Assembly: GCA_001931905.2 (NCBI GenBank)
Contig: MSJI02000019.1
Location: 1-33,741 of the forward strand
DNA: 33,741 nucleotides
DNA from: Cladosporium sp. IMV 00045
Taxonomy: Eukaryota; Ascomycota; Dothideomycetes; Cladosporiales; Cladosporiaceae
Direction of reading: 5' to 3'
Each line of letters opens with the position of its first letter. Positions within the stretch are counted from its first letter, which is position 1. Below, piece after piece: positions 1-8,914 of this stretch. The notes under the pieces were generated by a model that searched no databases, was not told the DNA's origin, and saw nothing but the letters and a program-made list of their open reading frames with translations. Position numbers and translations under genes: made by a program.

Positions 1-3000
1 GAGGAGTACGTGGACGACACCACGGTGTCCGCAACAGGGCTGAAGATGAAACTCGACAGCTTCATGCTCGATCTGCATCAACGAAGAGAGTTCTTCGACA
101 TCAAAGGCCACGACGACGCAGACGCAAAGCGGTCCAGCGGCATGCGGATCAATCAAGCTCAGGTCGACTTCATCTCCGCGGACTTGCGTGCAGTTTCTGC
201 CAGCATAACAGGCACAAGTGCCAAGGAGATGGACAAGGCTACGGACGAAATGCTGGCTTCGTTCCACGGCCAGACACCACAAGTCAATTTGTCGAAATTC
301 ACGATTCCTGACAATGATTTCACGTGGATTGACATGGACGATTTCGTCGAGCTGGATTGGATTTTACCCGCGGAATCTGATCCGGAGACAAAGATTCTGC
401 CGCTGGGGTATGCTCCCCGGTTCACCTACTTCCGTCAAACGGATCATGGGGATTCGGTCTCTGGCGATACGACGAGATCGAGTCCGTTTGGCGATGAGCT
501 TACGCATTATTGCGTTATGTCCGGCAAGAACGATCCTCGACGCGTGCAAGCCGAGCTGATCAGCAGTCGACTTCAATCGCTGAAGGCGCAACGGGAGGAG
601 AACGAGAGCGCATTGGACGATCAGCACCTCAGGATGGTTAAGTCGATTGAACAAGACACTCGCGCGGCAGAGACCAAGATGGAAACGATTCGCTCTCACG
701 GTGAACATCTCAAACAAAAACAGAAATTCCTGAAAGACATGCTCGATGCTCTGACCGAACGACTCGAGCACGACGATCCCGCTGCGGTGCCTGAGCTCGA
801 GACCGCAGATGAGTTCTACGAAGCTTACGAAAACACGCCCACGCCACTGGCCGATCCTGAAATGCAGCGCATGGACTCCGCGCCGCTGGCAGACTACACG
901 AGCGACTTCAACAACCGTTTCATCGTGCACAATCCGCAGATCAAGTGGAATAACTCTCTGCGAAACATCATCCTGCGCTACATCCACCAGAATGGCCAGC
1001 GGCGAGGATTTGTTTACTACATGTCCCAACGCGCCGTCAAATTCATAGTAGACATTTTGGAAGAGCAGAAGAAGAAGGATGGATCATCGGCTCCGTCTCG
1101 TGAGAAGTCCTGGGCAACGCAAGGGCCGGGCTCGCCGGAGGCGGACGACGATGTCACGGTTCAGGATCGCATTGAGGAACTGCTCCGTGATGGACGTGAA
1201 TATGTCAGCGCGGATGATCCTGACAATGAGCAAGAAGAGCAGAAGCCTGGTACCAGTGGTCCGACTGATGAGATCTCCCACGAGTTCACCCCTCTCAACA
1301 CCTATCATTTCCGCCTTATCGCGCCTCAGATCCAGCTGCAAAGCGAAAAGAACCCCAAAGCTGCCGTGCTCGTCACCGCCAAGGGAATGCAGCTGAAGGT
1401 CGTCCAGATCATGGACAAAGACAGAGTCAACGACGAAGTCAGCGGACTGGTGCAACGCCGCTTCACCGCCGCAATGGACAGCCTGCAGATGTTCGTTACG
1501 AGCACGAAGACTTTCTCCACGGAATTCCTGCGCATGTACTCCGGTAATCGCTACGGCGTCAAAGCCGGCACGTGCTGGCCGCCTTGGGTCCCGCTCGAGA
1601 TCATGTTCGAGTTCGAGGACAATCCGTACGGCTTCAACAGAGTCGTGCATCGCACGTCCGCCAGTCTGCGCTACGATAAGTACAACACGTTGCGTCTCAA
1701 GTATAACGACGATGTTTCTGGTGGTGACGGGAAGAATGCCAAGAGAGCTGAGGAGACGGAAAACCGCATGGATCACGTGTGGGTCGAGTTCCCGCAGTTC
1801 ATTGCTGTTTGCGATTCTGAGCAGTACTTCGCGCTGTATATCATCGTGATGGACTTGCTGCTGTACAACGAGCCGTTGGAGAAGACTCGCAGCGAACGCC
1901 TAGAGAAGATCATGCTTGCTTCGGACTTCAGCGATCTGACTGGTGCGCCGGAGATGGTGCAAATGTTGCAAGGGCGCATCAGACAACTCGAGGAGATCAA
2001 GTTGCAGTTCCAGGTCCACGAAAAGTTCCTCGATCGACAAGGATGGAAGGACAGGATAACAATGGATCAGGACCTGGCCAGCTGCGAGGACGAACTGTTC
2101 TTCATGATGAAAGCCATTACGACCGCCCAGCAGCGTCTGGAAGACAGGCGTGATCAAGAAAATGCGGCAGGCTTGCTGCACCTCAACATGTCAGCGAAGG
2201 ATATCGCCTGGCATCTTATTAGGGACAAGGGAGAGTCGCTCATGGAATTCCAGCTGAAGGACGCATCGTTCGACAGGACCGACAACAACGATGGATCCAA
2301 CTACAATTGTATGGAGATTGGACGGATCAACGGGTTGAACTTACTGCCGGACGCGCTTTATCCCGAGATCATTGGTCCCTACGTCGACCCTCCCAGAGGC
2401 TATCATGACCCCGGTACGGCGAACATGCTCCGCGTACAATGGCTGATGCTAGACGCCATTGCCGGCATACCCGTCGTCGACTATTTCGAAGTCGACCTGG
2501 TGCCTTTGAAGGTCCAGTTGGAGCGGGAGGTGTCCAAGAGGCTTTTCGAATATATCTTCCCCGGGGTTGGTGGTAATGCTTTCGATGGCACTGGCTTCTC
2601 GCCGTTCATTGTGAGGAACATGTTGCCGCCGCAAGAAGAGGAAGATGAAGAAGCGACTGAAAATAACCAGGCAGACAAGCTGATGGTTCCGGATTCGGCC
2701 CAGGAGCCAGAAAAGGGTACCAACGACGGTACTGGCGCCGGCTCTCTCGAGCGCCGTTTGGTGCCCACGCTCCACTTACCGAAGCAGCAGCAGAAGAAGG
2801 CAGACCCGCGTGGACTGGGCATCTCTGGTGGATCTTCTCATCACAATCTGCACGGCCTGGGAAGTCTCTTCCAACATTCCGACAAATCTCGCAATCAGCT
2901 CAATCCTAGATCGGCACCTTCGAGAGCAGCACTCGGCCAAACCAATCTCTCACCCGCCATGGCAAGATCGCCTAGTGAGCGTTCGGTCAATACTGCTCGC

Positions 3001-3921
3001 AGCGACGGACAAAACGCCGAAGCAGAGAAAGCCAAGCGCTTCGCCGCTTCGCGCCGCTCTAGTGAAGACAAGAAGAGGGGCGAAGAGCGCTCGGACGACC
3101 TGACGGAGATGATGAACCGAGCCTCGAGCTACATGACTTTGGCCTTTGTTAAGATCCCTAGTATGGTCTTGTGTCTCAGCTACAAAGGCAAAGGCCATCG
3201 AAACATCGAAGACGTGCACGACCTTGTCTTCCGCATGCCCACGCTCGAGTACCGGAACAAGACTTGGTCGAACCTGGACCTCGCGTTGCAGCTGAAGAGG
3301 GACGTCATCAAAGCACTGATCTCGCACGCCGGTGCCATCGTCGGCAACAAATTCAGCAACCACAAGCCCAGCAGGCAGCAAATCAGCCGTCTGCGCGAAA
3401 TCGCCAACATGAGCACGCTGCTCAAGGACAATAGCTCTGGCCACCTCTCGTCCGCGCCCAGCAGCACCCTCGATTTCGACATGGACTATCCCAACGGCAG
3501 GCCTTCCACTGCGTCTGCGAGACCTAGCACCTTGAACCGCAGCGTCTCTTTCAATTCCACGCCTTCGCTCTCAGACAAGGACAGCGAACACCGCCCTGCC
3601 ACGAGCGGACCGCGTGTTGAAGGTGTTGCTGCCGAAAGTCAATCTCCGAGCCGGCACCTTGAGCCGCCAGACGTAAGTGCACAGTTCACATATCCCGATG
3701 GCTACATAAATGCTAACTCGTCACCCTCACAGACACCGCACCGCTCGCGCACCTCGTCCATTTCCCGCCGCTTGACCGGTTTCAGCCAACGCTCGAGGCA
3801 AGACTCCAACCTCACTGCTACGCCTAGCGGAAACGGGGATAACAACGAGACAGAGGAGAATAGCAGGAAGAGCAAACTTCTGCTGGGGGGCCAGAAGCTT
3901 TTGCGGTCTTTGAGGGATTAG
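1..3921 (+). CDS. FMP27: FMP27/Hobbit-type bridge-like lipid transfer protein, C-terminal part (5' partial)
   Basis: The frame is open from the first base, so the true start lies upstream; about 1,290 residues of a family usually near 2,500-3,000 residues are present. The diagnostic WPPW motif (in GTCWPPWVPLE) is at bases 1576-1587, and the following EFEDNPYGFNR block is typical of the Fmp27 WPPW region. Coiled-coil-like charged segments lie at about 570-760 and 1960-2160. The C-terminus is a low-complexity Ser/Arg-rich tail. Family knowledge: Fmp27/Hobbit proteins form a long hydrophobic groove at ER-plasma membrane contact sites and move lipids. Likely structure is join(1..3672,3733..3921): a 60-nt phase-0 intron with GTAAGT, TGCTAAC and CAG signals that has no in-frame stop, so read-through is also possible. 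The stop is TAG at 3919-3921. Confidence 0.9.
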   Translation, partial: EEYVDDTTVSATGLKMKLDSFMLDLHQRREFFDIKGHDDADAKRSSGMRINQAQVDFISADLRAVSASITGTSAKEMDKATDEMLASFHGQTPQVNLSKFTIPDNDFTWIDMDDFVELDWILPAESDPETKILPLGYAPRFTYFRQTDHGDSVSGDTTRSSPFGDELTHYCVMSGKNDPRRVQAELISSRLQSLKAQREENESALDDQHLRMVKSIEQDTRAAETKMETIRSHGEHLKQKQKFLKDMLDALTERLEHDDPAAVPELETADEFYEAYENTPTPLADPEMQRMDSAPLADYTSDFNNRFIVHNPQIKWNNSLRNIILRYIHQNGQRRGFVYYMSQRAVKFIVDILEEQKKKDGSSAPSREKSWATQGPGSPEADDDVTVQDRIEELLRDGREYVSADDPDNEQEEQKPGTSGPTDEISHEFTPLNTYHFRLIAPQIQLQSEKNPKAAVLVTAKGMQLKVVQIMDKDRVNDEVSGLVQRRFTAAMDSLQMFVTSTKTFSTEFLRMYSGNRYGVKAGTCWPPWVPLEIMFEFEDNPYGFNRVVHRTSASLRYDKYNTLRLKYNDDVSGGDGKNAKRAEETENRMDHVWVEFPQFIAVCDSEQYFALYIIVMDLLLYNEPLEKTRSERLEKIMLASDFSDLTGAPEMVQMLQGRIRQLEEIKLQFQVHEKFLDRQGWKDRITMDQDLASCEDELFFMMKAITTAQQRLEDRRDQENAAGLLHLNMSAKDIAWHLIRDKGESLMEFQLKDASFDRTDNNDGSNYNCMEIGRINGLNLLPDALYPEIIGPYVDPPRGYHDPGTANMLRVQWLMLDAIAGIPVVDYFEVDLVPLKVQLEREVSKRLFEYIFPGVGGNAFDGTGFSPFIVRNMLPPQEEEDEEATENNQADKLMVPDSAQEPEKGTNDGTGAGSLERRLVPTLHLPKQQQKKADPRGLGISGGSSHHNLHGLGSLFQHSDKSRNQLNPRSAPSRAALGQTNLSPAMARSPSERSVNTARSDGQNAEAEKAKRFAASRRSSEDKKRGEERSDDLTEMMNRASSYMTLAFVKIPSMVLCLSYKGKGHRNIEDVHDLVFRMPTLEYRNKTWSNLDLALQLKRDVIKALISHAGAIVGNKFSNHKPSRQQISRLREIANMSTLLKDNSSGHLSSAPSSTLDFDMDYPNGRPSTASARPSTLNRSVSFNSTPSLSDKDSEHRPATSGPRVEGVAAESQSPSRHLEPPDVSAQFTYPDGYINANSSPSQTPHRSRTSSISRRLTGFSQRSRQDSNLTATPSGNGDNNETEENSRKSKLLLGGQKLLRSLRD
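3673..3732 (+). other. Predicted 60-nt intron in FMP27, multiple of three, no in-frame stop
   Basis: Donor GTAAGT at 3673, branch-site-like TGCTAAC at about 3711-3717 and acceptor CACAG ending at 3732. It falls on a codon boundary, and its 20 codons are all sense codons. Spliced and retained transcripts would therefore both encode a full C-terminus, differing by 20 residues within the disordered tail. Confidence 0.75.
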
Positions 3922-4209
3922 TTGGGTTTTTGATCAATGGGGTTGGGTGCTTAGGTGTTGGAGTTTTCTTTTCTTTTTCTTTTTTCTTTTTTGTCATCTG
4001 GTGGGTTTGTGGTCTCGTTGTTGTTTTGCACTTCTGCACGATACCCATGCTAGCTGAAATGGTGAGTTGGGGGAGGCTGTCTGTTTGACTTTGAATTGTG
4101 GAGGATGAGGTAGGGCAGTTTATTGGGCAGGCAGTGGGTTTATACATAAAATTCAATTCAGTCGTACATATTAGACATCCTTCGTTGATCATAGGAGTTG
4201 CCTTTGAAG
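3922..4209. other. Intergenic, FMP27 3' region
   Basis: No gene seen. A pyrimidine-rich run of T and TC at about 3965-3995 follows the FMP27 stop and fits a fungal 3' UTR or cleavage region. No canonical polyadenylation signal could be assigned. Confidence 0.5.
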
Positions 4210-4316
4210 GTAAGCCCGTGTGCGTATACTCCTAGCGCATACAAGCGCGCACAAGCGCGTGACTACTAACGATCTTCCATCTTCTACTTGATATCACGCA
4301 ACCGTACCGGAGGTAG
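4210..4316 (+). other. Candidate 5' UTR intron upstream of the 60-residue ORF
   Basis: GTAAGC at 4210 is followed by a perfect TACTAAC at about 4263-4269. No AG occurs for about 40 nt after this branch site; the first AG ends at 4312 and a TAG ends at 4316. The AG-free zone is what a scanning acceptor choice would leave. Splicing here would place a leader before the ATG at 4388. Transcript evidence is absent. Confidence 0.35.
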
Positions 4317-4387
4317 AGCCAACTATCCTCTTCCAACCAGCTTGCAACCTCAAAATTACGAGACAAAACTCAGCCACCACCTCAAAC

Positions 4388-4570
4388 ATGTCACAACCCC
4401 AAGCTATCAGCCTCCGCACTCTCTTTTGGAAAGAAGCCCTCCCCGCAAGCGGCTTCACTACCCTCCTCGGCTGGCTGCCACCCCTACTGGCACACTACGG
4501 ATTGTTCTCGCCGCTCACAAATTTCTACGCCTGGATGATCGTCTGGCTAGCCATCGTAGATTCATGCTAG
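4388..4570 (+). CDS. Possible 60-residue hydrophobic microprotein
   Basis: The 60-codon ORF starts at an ATG with A at -3 (CAAACATGTC) and ends at TAG 4568-4570. The product has a short polar N-terminus, then FWKEALPASGFTTLLGWLPP and a second hydrophobic stretch (FYAWMIVWLAIVDSC), so one or two membrane segments are likely. I do not recognise the family. Support for a real gene is the good start context, the amphipathic/hydrophobic composition and the intron-like structure in the leader at 4210-4316. The ORF is short enough to occur by chance, and a longer spliced product cannot be excluded. FMP27 ends upstream on the same strand. Confidence 0.4.
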   Translation: MSQPQAISLRTLFWKEALPASGFTTLLGWLPPLLAHYGLFSPLTNFYAWMIVWLAIVDSC

Positions 4571-5467
4571 TTTGCCCTTTTGGTTTGTCTGTTTATCCAT
4601 GTGACGTGTTGAAGATTAGCCGATTCAAAAGGGAAAGTGGGAGACTTTTGTCGATTCGTGTGAGTAAGGTGTTATAAGCGTTTGTTTATGAGAAGGTGTT
4701 GTAAGTGTTAGTGAGCGTTCACAAAGCCTGCGCCGAATAGGTGGAACAAAGTATGACATTCTTCGAGTACCCATCAGTGAAGGTCTTTAAAGTATCGAGT
4801 CAAGTGGGTTTATGAGAGCAATCAAGAGCATCACTTTCCAGACCTAAGCTTGCATTTGTCACTGCATTCTCGTGAATCCTGGCACAGTAGGTCGCTACTC
4901 ATTGAATCCATATTGATTTGGAGTGTATTCTTTTTGTAAAAGGCTTAGCTTGTAGGAAGGTTTGGTCTTTTGCATAGCATACAATTATTCATCATAGTTA
5001 TTCATTGTTTCCGGTACTATAGCACCAACAAACGAGTTAAGCTGACGGTACGACCATTGAGATTTCGCTCTAGCGCTTATGCTGTGGACTGGGGTGACGA
5101 TCGGGAGTCAAGGATGCAAAAAGACGATTATACCCGAATGAGGTTTTGTATACAACCCGAAGCTATGTAGCTATCAAAACCCCTTTCCGGGATGACATTG
5201 ATCTACTTCTAAGGAGGCTGATAGTAAAAGCATGAACTGATTCCAAGTAATGTTTTCCCATCAAGTCTTGTACTTTCCCTCAGGTACCGTGATGCTGTCT
5301 TTGCTCGAAGCCTTGCGGTACGAGCATTGTGGTCAACAAAGAAGTCTCGAAGTTCCTTCCAAAAAGCATGTCTGTAAAGTTCACACAACGAAGCACCGAG
5401 CACTCCTAGACTCCATCGCAACAAAGCCAGTGTTTGTCCCATTCCACTCATGTTCATGTCTCCATAC
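4571..5467. other. Intergenic, about 0.9 kb
   Basis: Only short ORFs without family features are present. An open frame on the reverse strand at 5209-5450, reading in a different frame from the gene at 5468-6031, encodes a plausible but unrecognised peptide. It could be a downstream exon of that gene, but I found no convincing acceptor. Otherwise I see nothing. Confidence 0.4.
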
Positions 5468-6031
5468 TCAGCCTTGAGAGCCCGGGTGCCTACCAAGCGT
5501 GGTGAAGATGCCGTTGGCAGCCCTCGCAGCGTCGAACTGCTGTCTGACTTCAGGACACGCTTTTCCCGTGGTTTTAGATCGATGTTTGATGGCGTTGCCG
5601 AGACGCCATGTGACCGCGTGCGCGTGGAAGTTGGCTTCGGGGTGGAACTCGTTGATCTTGTCCAAGATCTGAGGGTTGGTGTATCTGGTTGCGAGGTCGT
5701 AGAAGACGTCGTTGATGATGTTGGCGAGGGGGCCGCGGAAGATGTTGTCGTCGTTGGTGGAAGTGGTTGCTGTGGCTTGTTGACGGGCTGAGGTGGTAGT
5801 AGTAGTAGTGGCAGTTGTGGTGGTGGTGGTGGTGTTGTTGTTGTCGTCGTCTCCGTCAACTTCCATCTGATCGTTCCTGGCACTGCCGTCTTGGCCGTCA
5901 GAGACGTTGTAGCGCATGAGACGGGCACCAGCAGACATGTCGTCGGAGCCCCAACCGGTTCTATCGAAGCGCGCCGTGTCAGCGGCCTCGGAGGGAGAGT
6001 CGGCGGCGTTGTCGTTGTTACGGGACTGCAT
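5468..6031 (-). CDS. Uncharacterised acidic, threonine-rich protein (187 aa)
   Basis: Starts at ATG 6031-6029. The N-terminal 85 residues are low complexity and acidic (around MEVDGDDDNNN), followed by a poly-Thr/Ala tract encoded by a trinucleotide microsatellite. The C-terminal half looks folded and contains DLATRYTNPQILDKINEF. The neighbouring reverse-strand gene at 6429-7724 carries the similar QLITRYTNNEIIDWVS, so the two may be diverged tandem paralogues; this motif also supports the chosen frame over the competing reverse-strand frame at 5209-5928. I do not recognise a domain. The last residues after about 5500 could be altered by an unrecognised intron. Confidence 0.5.
   Translation of the reverse strand: MQSRNNDNAADSPSEAADTARFDRTGWGSDDMSAGARLMRYNVSDGQDGSARNDQMEVDGDDDNNNTTTTTTTATTTTTTSARQQATATTSTNDDNIFRGPLANIINDVFYDLATRYTNPQILDKINEFHPEANFHAHAVTWRLGNAIKHRSKTTGKACPEVRQQFDAARAANGIFTTLGRHPGSQG
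5792..5851. repeat. Trinucleotide microsatellite inside a coding region
   Basis: On the + strand this is an interrupted run of TGG, TAG, GTT and GTC triplets; on the coding (-) strand it gives ACC/ACT/AAC codons for a Thr-rich and Asn/Asp tract. Being triplet-based, length changes would keep the frame. Confidence 0.8.
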
Positions 6032-6428
6032 ATTGACTGTTGGGATGCAGAAGGCTACACTGAACGTCGCTTTTCTTGGTACTGAAATGTTGACGGTTGG
6101 AGGAAGTTGGTTGTGTGATCAGTTCAAAGTAGTGAGAGGCAAGAATAGTTACGGGAAGAAAACAGATCACATGGCCACGTTGGCCAAGCTCCAGTCACTC
6201 TTGTGCTGTGAATGTACCGGATCCATCTTATTGTAGCACCGGCTTTGCGTGTTCATTGGTGCTTGAGGCTTCCAAGAACTGTCAGTGAAGGGCTCTTGAT
6301 CTCGATCGAATGCAAAACATAACACCCCTGGCCGACGTAAAACCCAATGAGAACACATGGACGTAAAAGTCAAACAATTAATCGTCTTTGAATACTTCAA
6401 TCTAAAGAAACTTACTCACCTGTGCGAA
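6032..6428. other. Intergenic between the two possibly related reverse-strand genes
   Basis: No gene seen. On the reverse strand a CACAG/GTGAGT junction-like sequence lies at about 6410-6425, immediately after the stop of the gene at 6429-7724. It may be a 3' UTR intron donor or chance. Confidence 0.4.
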
Positions 6429-7724
6429 TCAGCCGAAACCCTTTGCTCCGTTCCTAGCATGATTTTTGTCGTCCATCTGACAGACCCGATCGATGCATGC
6501 AAGCGTCTCATCGTCGAATTCATCCTCGTCGCCAGACTCATGCAGCACAGAATCGACAGACTCCATCTCATGTTGGGTGCTCAACGCCGTTGTGGTGCCG
6601 ACCGACTGATCATGGACGAACCCGCTCTGGGACGCAGCGAGCTGAAGCCTCTCTAGCTGTGGCAGACCTTTTGGTATGCGGCACAGTCCAAGAAGGGCAT
6701 GAAGCTCGCTCTCGTCGTTCTTTGGCAGCGTTGCTTCGGCGACGGCGAAAGAGCCCAGGATCGCGTACAACCGTGGAAACAGATCTCTTTCGACCATGTC
6801 AAAAGCACGCTTGCAGTCTAGCCTGTGCTCGAACGCGTGTTCTTCTTGCTTCTGACGAGAAAGGTACGAACGGAGCTCCTTCTTGTCGAGAAAGTTGCGC
6901 GCATGGGTCGAAATGTCAGTCCGGGTGACTTGGCTCTCTGGGTTGTTGACCTTCAGCTTGTCCACGATATGGCCATAACTGTGCGACATACACATCTCCA
7001 GAAGAGGGCCACGAGGTATCTCTGCCAGATCTTTGAACGAAAAAAGCGGGTCAAACAGAAGCTCATTCAAGACAGCGCTCAAGGGTCGCAGTGACTTGAT
7101 AGCGCTAAAGAACAGCACCTCATCCCGCACCTGCTCAAGAGATTGGCCGTACAAGGAGCAAATCGAGAGTCCGGTGAATTCAGATGCCAGGGTCTTGTCA
7201 ATCGCTGCATACCAGGCGTTCAAGTTTTGGGGGACGCTCATAGCTCCCATTCGAACGCGCGGAAGACGGCGACCTCTCGCCTGGTAGACCCTGTGGTGCT
7301 TGCTGGCGATTTCCAAGGCGGCTTTCAAAGCGAGTTCGCCTCCAACGACCTGCTCACTCAAGACCAAGATTACCCTGGACTTCAGTTGATTAAACGCTGA
7401 GTTTGACGTGGGAAGCCCATCGCTGTGATGACTGACCCAATCAATGATCTCATTGTTCGTATACCTGGTGATCAACTGGAGGAAGTTGAAGCCAGCGAAC
7501 AGGCCTGGAAATTTGCGCGCGAATCTGCCGACCCAAGTGCTCTGTCTGACAGTGCCAACATGATCAGTCGATATTTCGCATGGAATTTGAGTGGATGAGG
7601 AAGACTTACGCAGCTCTGATGCTTGGTCTGGAGACTGCATCTCGACATCTTCGTCGAAAAGAACTTTCCAAAGCTCGGCGTTCTGGTGATCTCCCATCTC
7701 GATGTCTGGCTGAAGACCGCTCAT
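6429..7724 (-). CDS. Uncharacterised protein with TRYTN motif (431 aa)
   Basis: A single open frame from ATG 7724-7722 to TGA at 6429. The N-terminus is acidic (DIEMGDHQNAELWKVLFDED). A hydrophobic-aromatic patch (FPGLFAGFNFLQLITRYTN) follows at about residues 73-91, then a mostly helical, charged protein to the end. No signal peptide, membrane segment or catalytic motif is obvious and I do not recognise the family. A GTAAGT at 7609-7604 with acceptors at 7546 or 7542 would remove 64 or 68 nt and break the frame, so I kept the gene intronless. It shares the TRYTN-x2-I-[IL]-D motif with the downstream reverse-strand gene at 5468-6031. Confidence 0.65.
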   Translation of the reverse strand: MSGLQPDIEMGDHQNAELWKVLFDEDVEMQSPDQASELRKSSSSTQIPCEISTDHVGTVRQSTWVGRFARKFPGLFAGFNFLQLITRYTNNEIIDWVSHHSDGLPTSNSAFNQLKSRVILVLSEQVVGGELALKAALEIASKHHRVYQARGRRLPRVRMGAMSVPQNLNAWYAAIDKTLASEFTGLSICSLYGQSLEQVRDEVLFFSAIKSLRPLSAVLNELLFDPLFSFKDLAEIPRGPLLEMCMSHSYGHIVDKLKVNNPESQVTRTDISTHARNFLDKKELRSYLSRQKQEEHAFEHRLDCKRAFDMVERDLFPRLYAILGSFAVAEATLPKNDESELHALLGLCRIPKGLPQLERLQLAASQSGFVHDQSVGTTTALSTQHEMESVDSVLHESGDEDEFDDETLACIDRVCQMDDKNHARNGAKGFG

Positions 7725-8065
7725 GAATTTCGTGTGCTGAATGTTGTATGAGGCTGTGGTGATGATTCAGTCAAGATCCGACGCTCCAGGCGCGATCTTT
7801 CAGACAATTCGAGGAATTTTGTGTTTGCCGAGGGAGTTGAGTCGACAGGAAAAACGAGTGGCCTTTTAAATCTTCTGCTCCGAGCGAGACCAAGTACAAT
7901 GGTATTGTCTTGGACAACAATGGACAAAGAGATTGAAGATGGTCTGAAGATCCCACTGGATCTCGCTTTGTCCTGTTGTGGCTCTGAGCTCCTTTGTCCT
8001 ACGTGCCAACAAGGACTTGGAGCAGGCGTGATGATGTGAGAGCTCGAGATGAATCATGATGGAGC
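7725..8065. other. Intergenic, about 340 bp
   Basis: Short overlapping ORFs only. It holds the promoter side of the 6429-7724 gene and the 3' flank of the F-box/2EXR-like gene. Nothing further seen. Confidence 0.4.
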
Positions 8066-8914
8066 TCATACAACGGCGCCACCCTCCCATTCCCAATCTA
8101 GATGCTGTCCATGCTTGCCGAGTTTCTGGGACTCCGATGTGCTAGCGTGGAAGCCGGCCGCCCTCATTCGGCGCTCGAGATCAAGTCCATGGACGACAGC
8201 CTTGCCTTCTTGATCCAGACTCCTGGTTCGAACCTGGACAAGTCCGCGCACTTGCATGTTTTCCAGAATCCCTAAGACAGCCAGTTGTGGTTGGCCAAGA
8301 GCCCTGAGAGAATGCCATGTCCCAATCAGCACCTTGAAGTCCTTGAGCTTCTGGCCATACTCAATGACCTCAACAAATCTGAGCAGCTGTTTGGCAAATC
8401 GATCCGTCCAGAGAGAGGTATTGTGCTGCGGCGGCAGAAAAAGATTTAGCCGCAGGCGTCTCAGATTTGCCATCACGTATGGAAATTGCCACGGCAAGCT
8501 CGACACAAGCGGTCCAGAAGGGCCAAAATCCTTTGCGGTCACAGTGCTTGGGTCCAATGGGTACCTCGTTGCATCTACCCGATCAGACTAGGTATCAGGT
8601 GTATCAGCTCAGGATCTGGGAGATGTTGAACGTCCAATGTACAATTGTGCTCCCTTACTACATACCTTTTCGTCGGAGGGAGGCAGTATACGTACCCCTT
8701 CTGGCTCCATCACCCAAGTGAACACATTGACCCGATAGAAAGCTTGAATAGCCTCCTCGCGAAGAGCTTTGCAGACTTGGGCGATGGGCGGAACGAAGAC
8801 AGACTTGTCTGCCCAGATCGGATACTGGATCTCGATTGTGCCTCTTTCGTAGACAACAGGAGCGATGATCTGTTCACGCAGTTCCATCGGAAGAGACAGG
8901 AGTGAGGCTACCAT
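8066..8914 (-). CDS. F-box/2EXR-like protein, two exons (256 aa)
   Basis: Exons complement(8666..8914) and complement(8588-adjacent 8066..8587). The 78-nt intron (8665-8588) has donor GTATGT, CTGATAC branch-like sequences and acceptor CCTAG; it is phase 0 and contains an in-frame stop, so splicing is required. The N-terminus (SLLSLPMELREQIIAPVVYE) is the Leu-Pro-x-Glu-Leu-Arg opening of the F-box-like/2EXR proteins expanded in dothideomycetes, followed by PPIAQVCKALREEAIQAFY, also typical. Exon 2 contains an ANLRRLRLNLFL segment, the conserved measuring-strand part of such proteins. Many members are uncharacterised; a role in substrate recognition by SCF ligases would be inference. Base composition resembles its neighbours. 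Confidence 0.75.

Noticed and set aside
364..1029. 221-codon reverse-strand ORF and several others antisense to FMP27
   Set aside because: Shadows of the FMP27 coding frame; composition follows the complement of its codons and no family feature appears.
5209..5928. 239-codon reverse-strand frame overlapping the 187-residue gene
   Set aside because: Its upstream part is a Pro/Thr/Ser-rich shadow of the other frame, and the TRYTN motif shared with the neighbouring gene supports the 187-residue frame. Its tail (5209-5450) stays as a possible but unproven exon.
7542..7609. Possible intron (GTAAGT donor, TCAG or ACAG acceptor) in the 431-residue gene
   Set aside because: Lengths of 64 or 68 nt would break a frame that is open on both sides.
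8222..8237. GGTTCGAACC sequence resembling a tRNA T-arm
   Set aside because: It lies inside exon 2 of the F-box/2EXR-like gene and no acceptor, D or anticodon stems can be formed around it.
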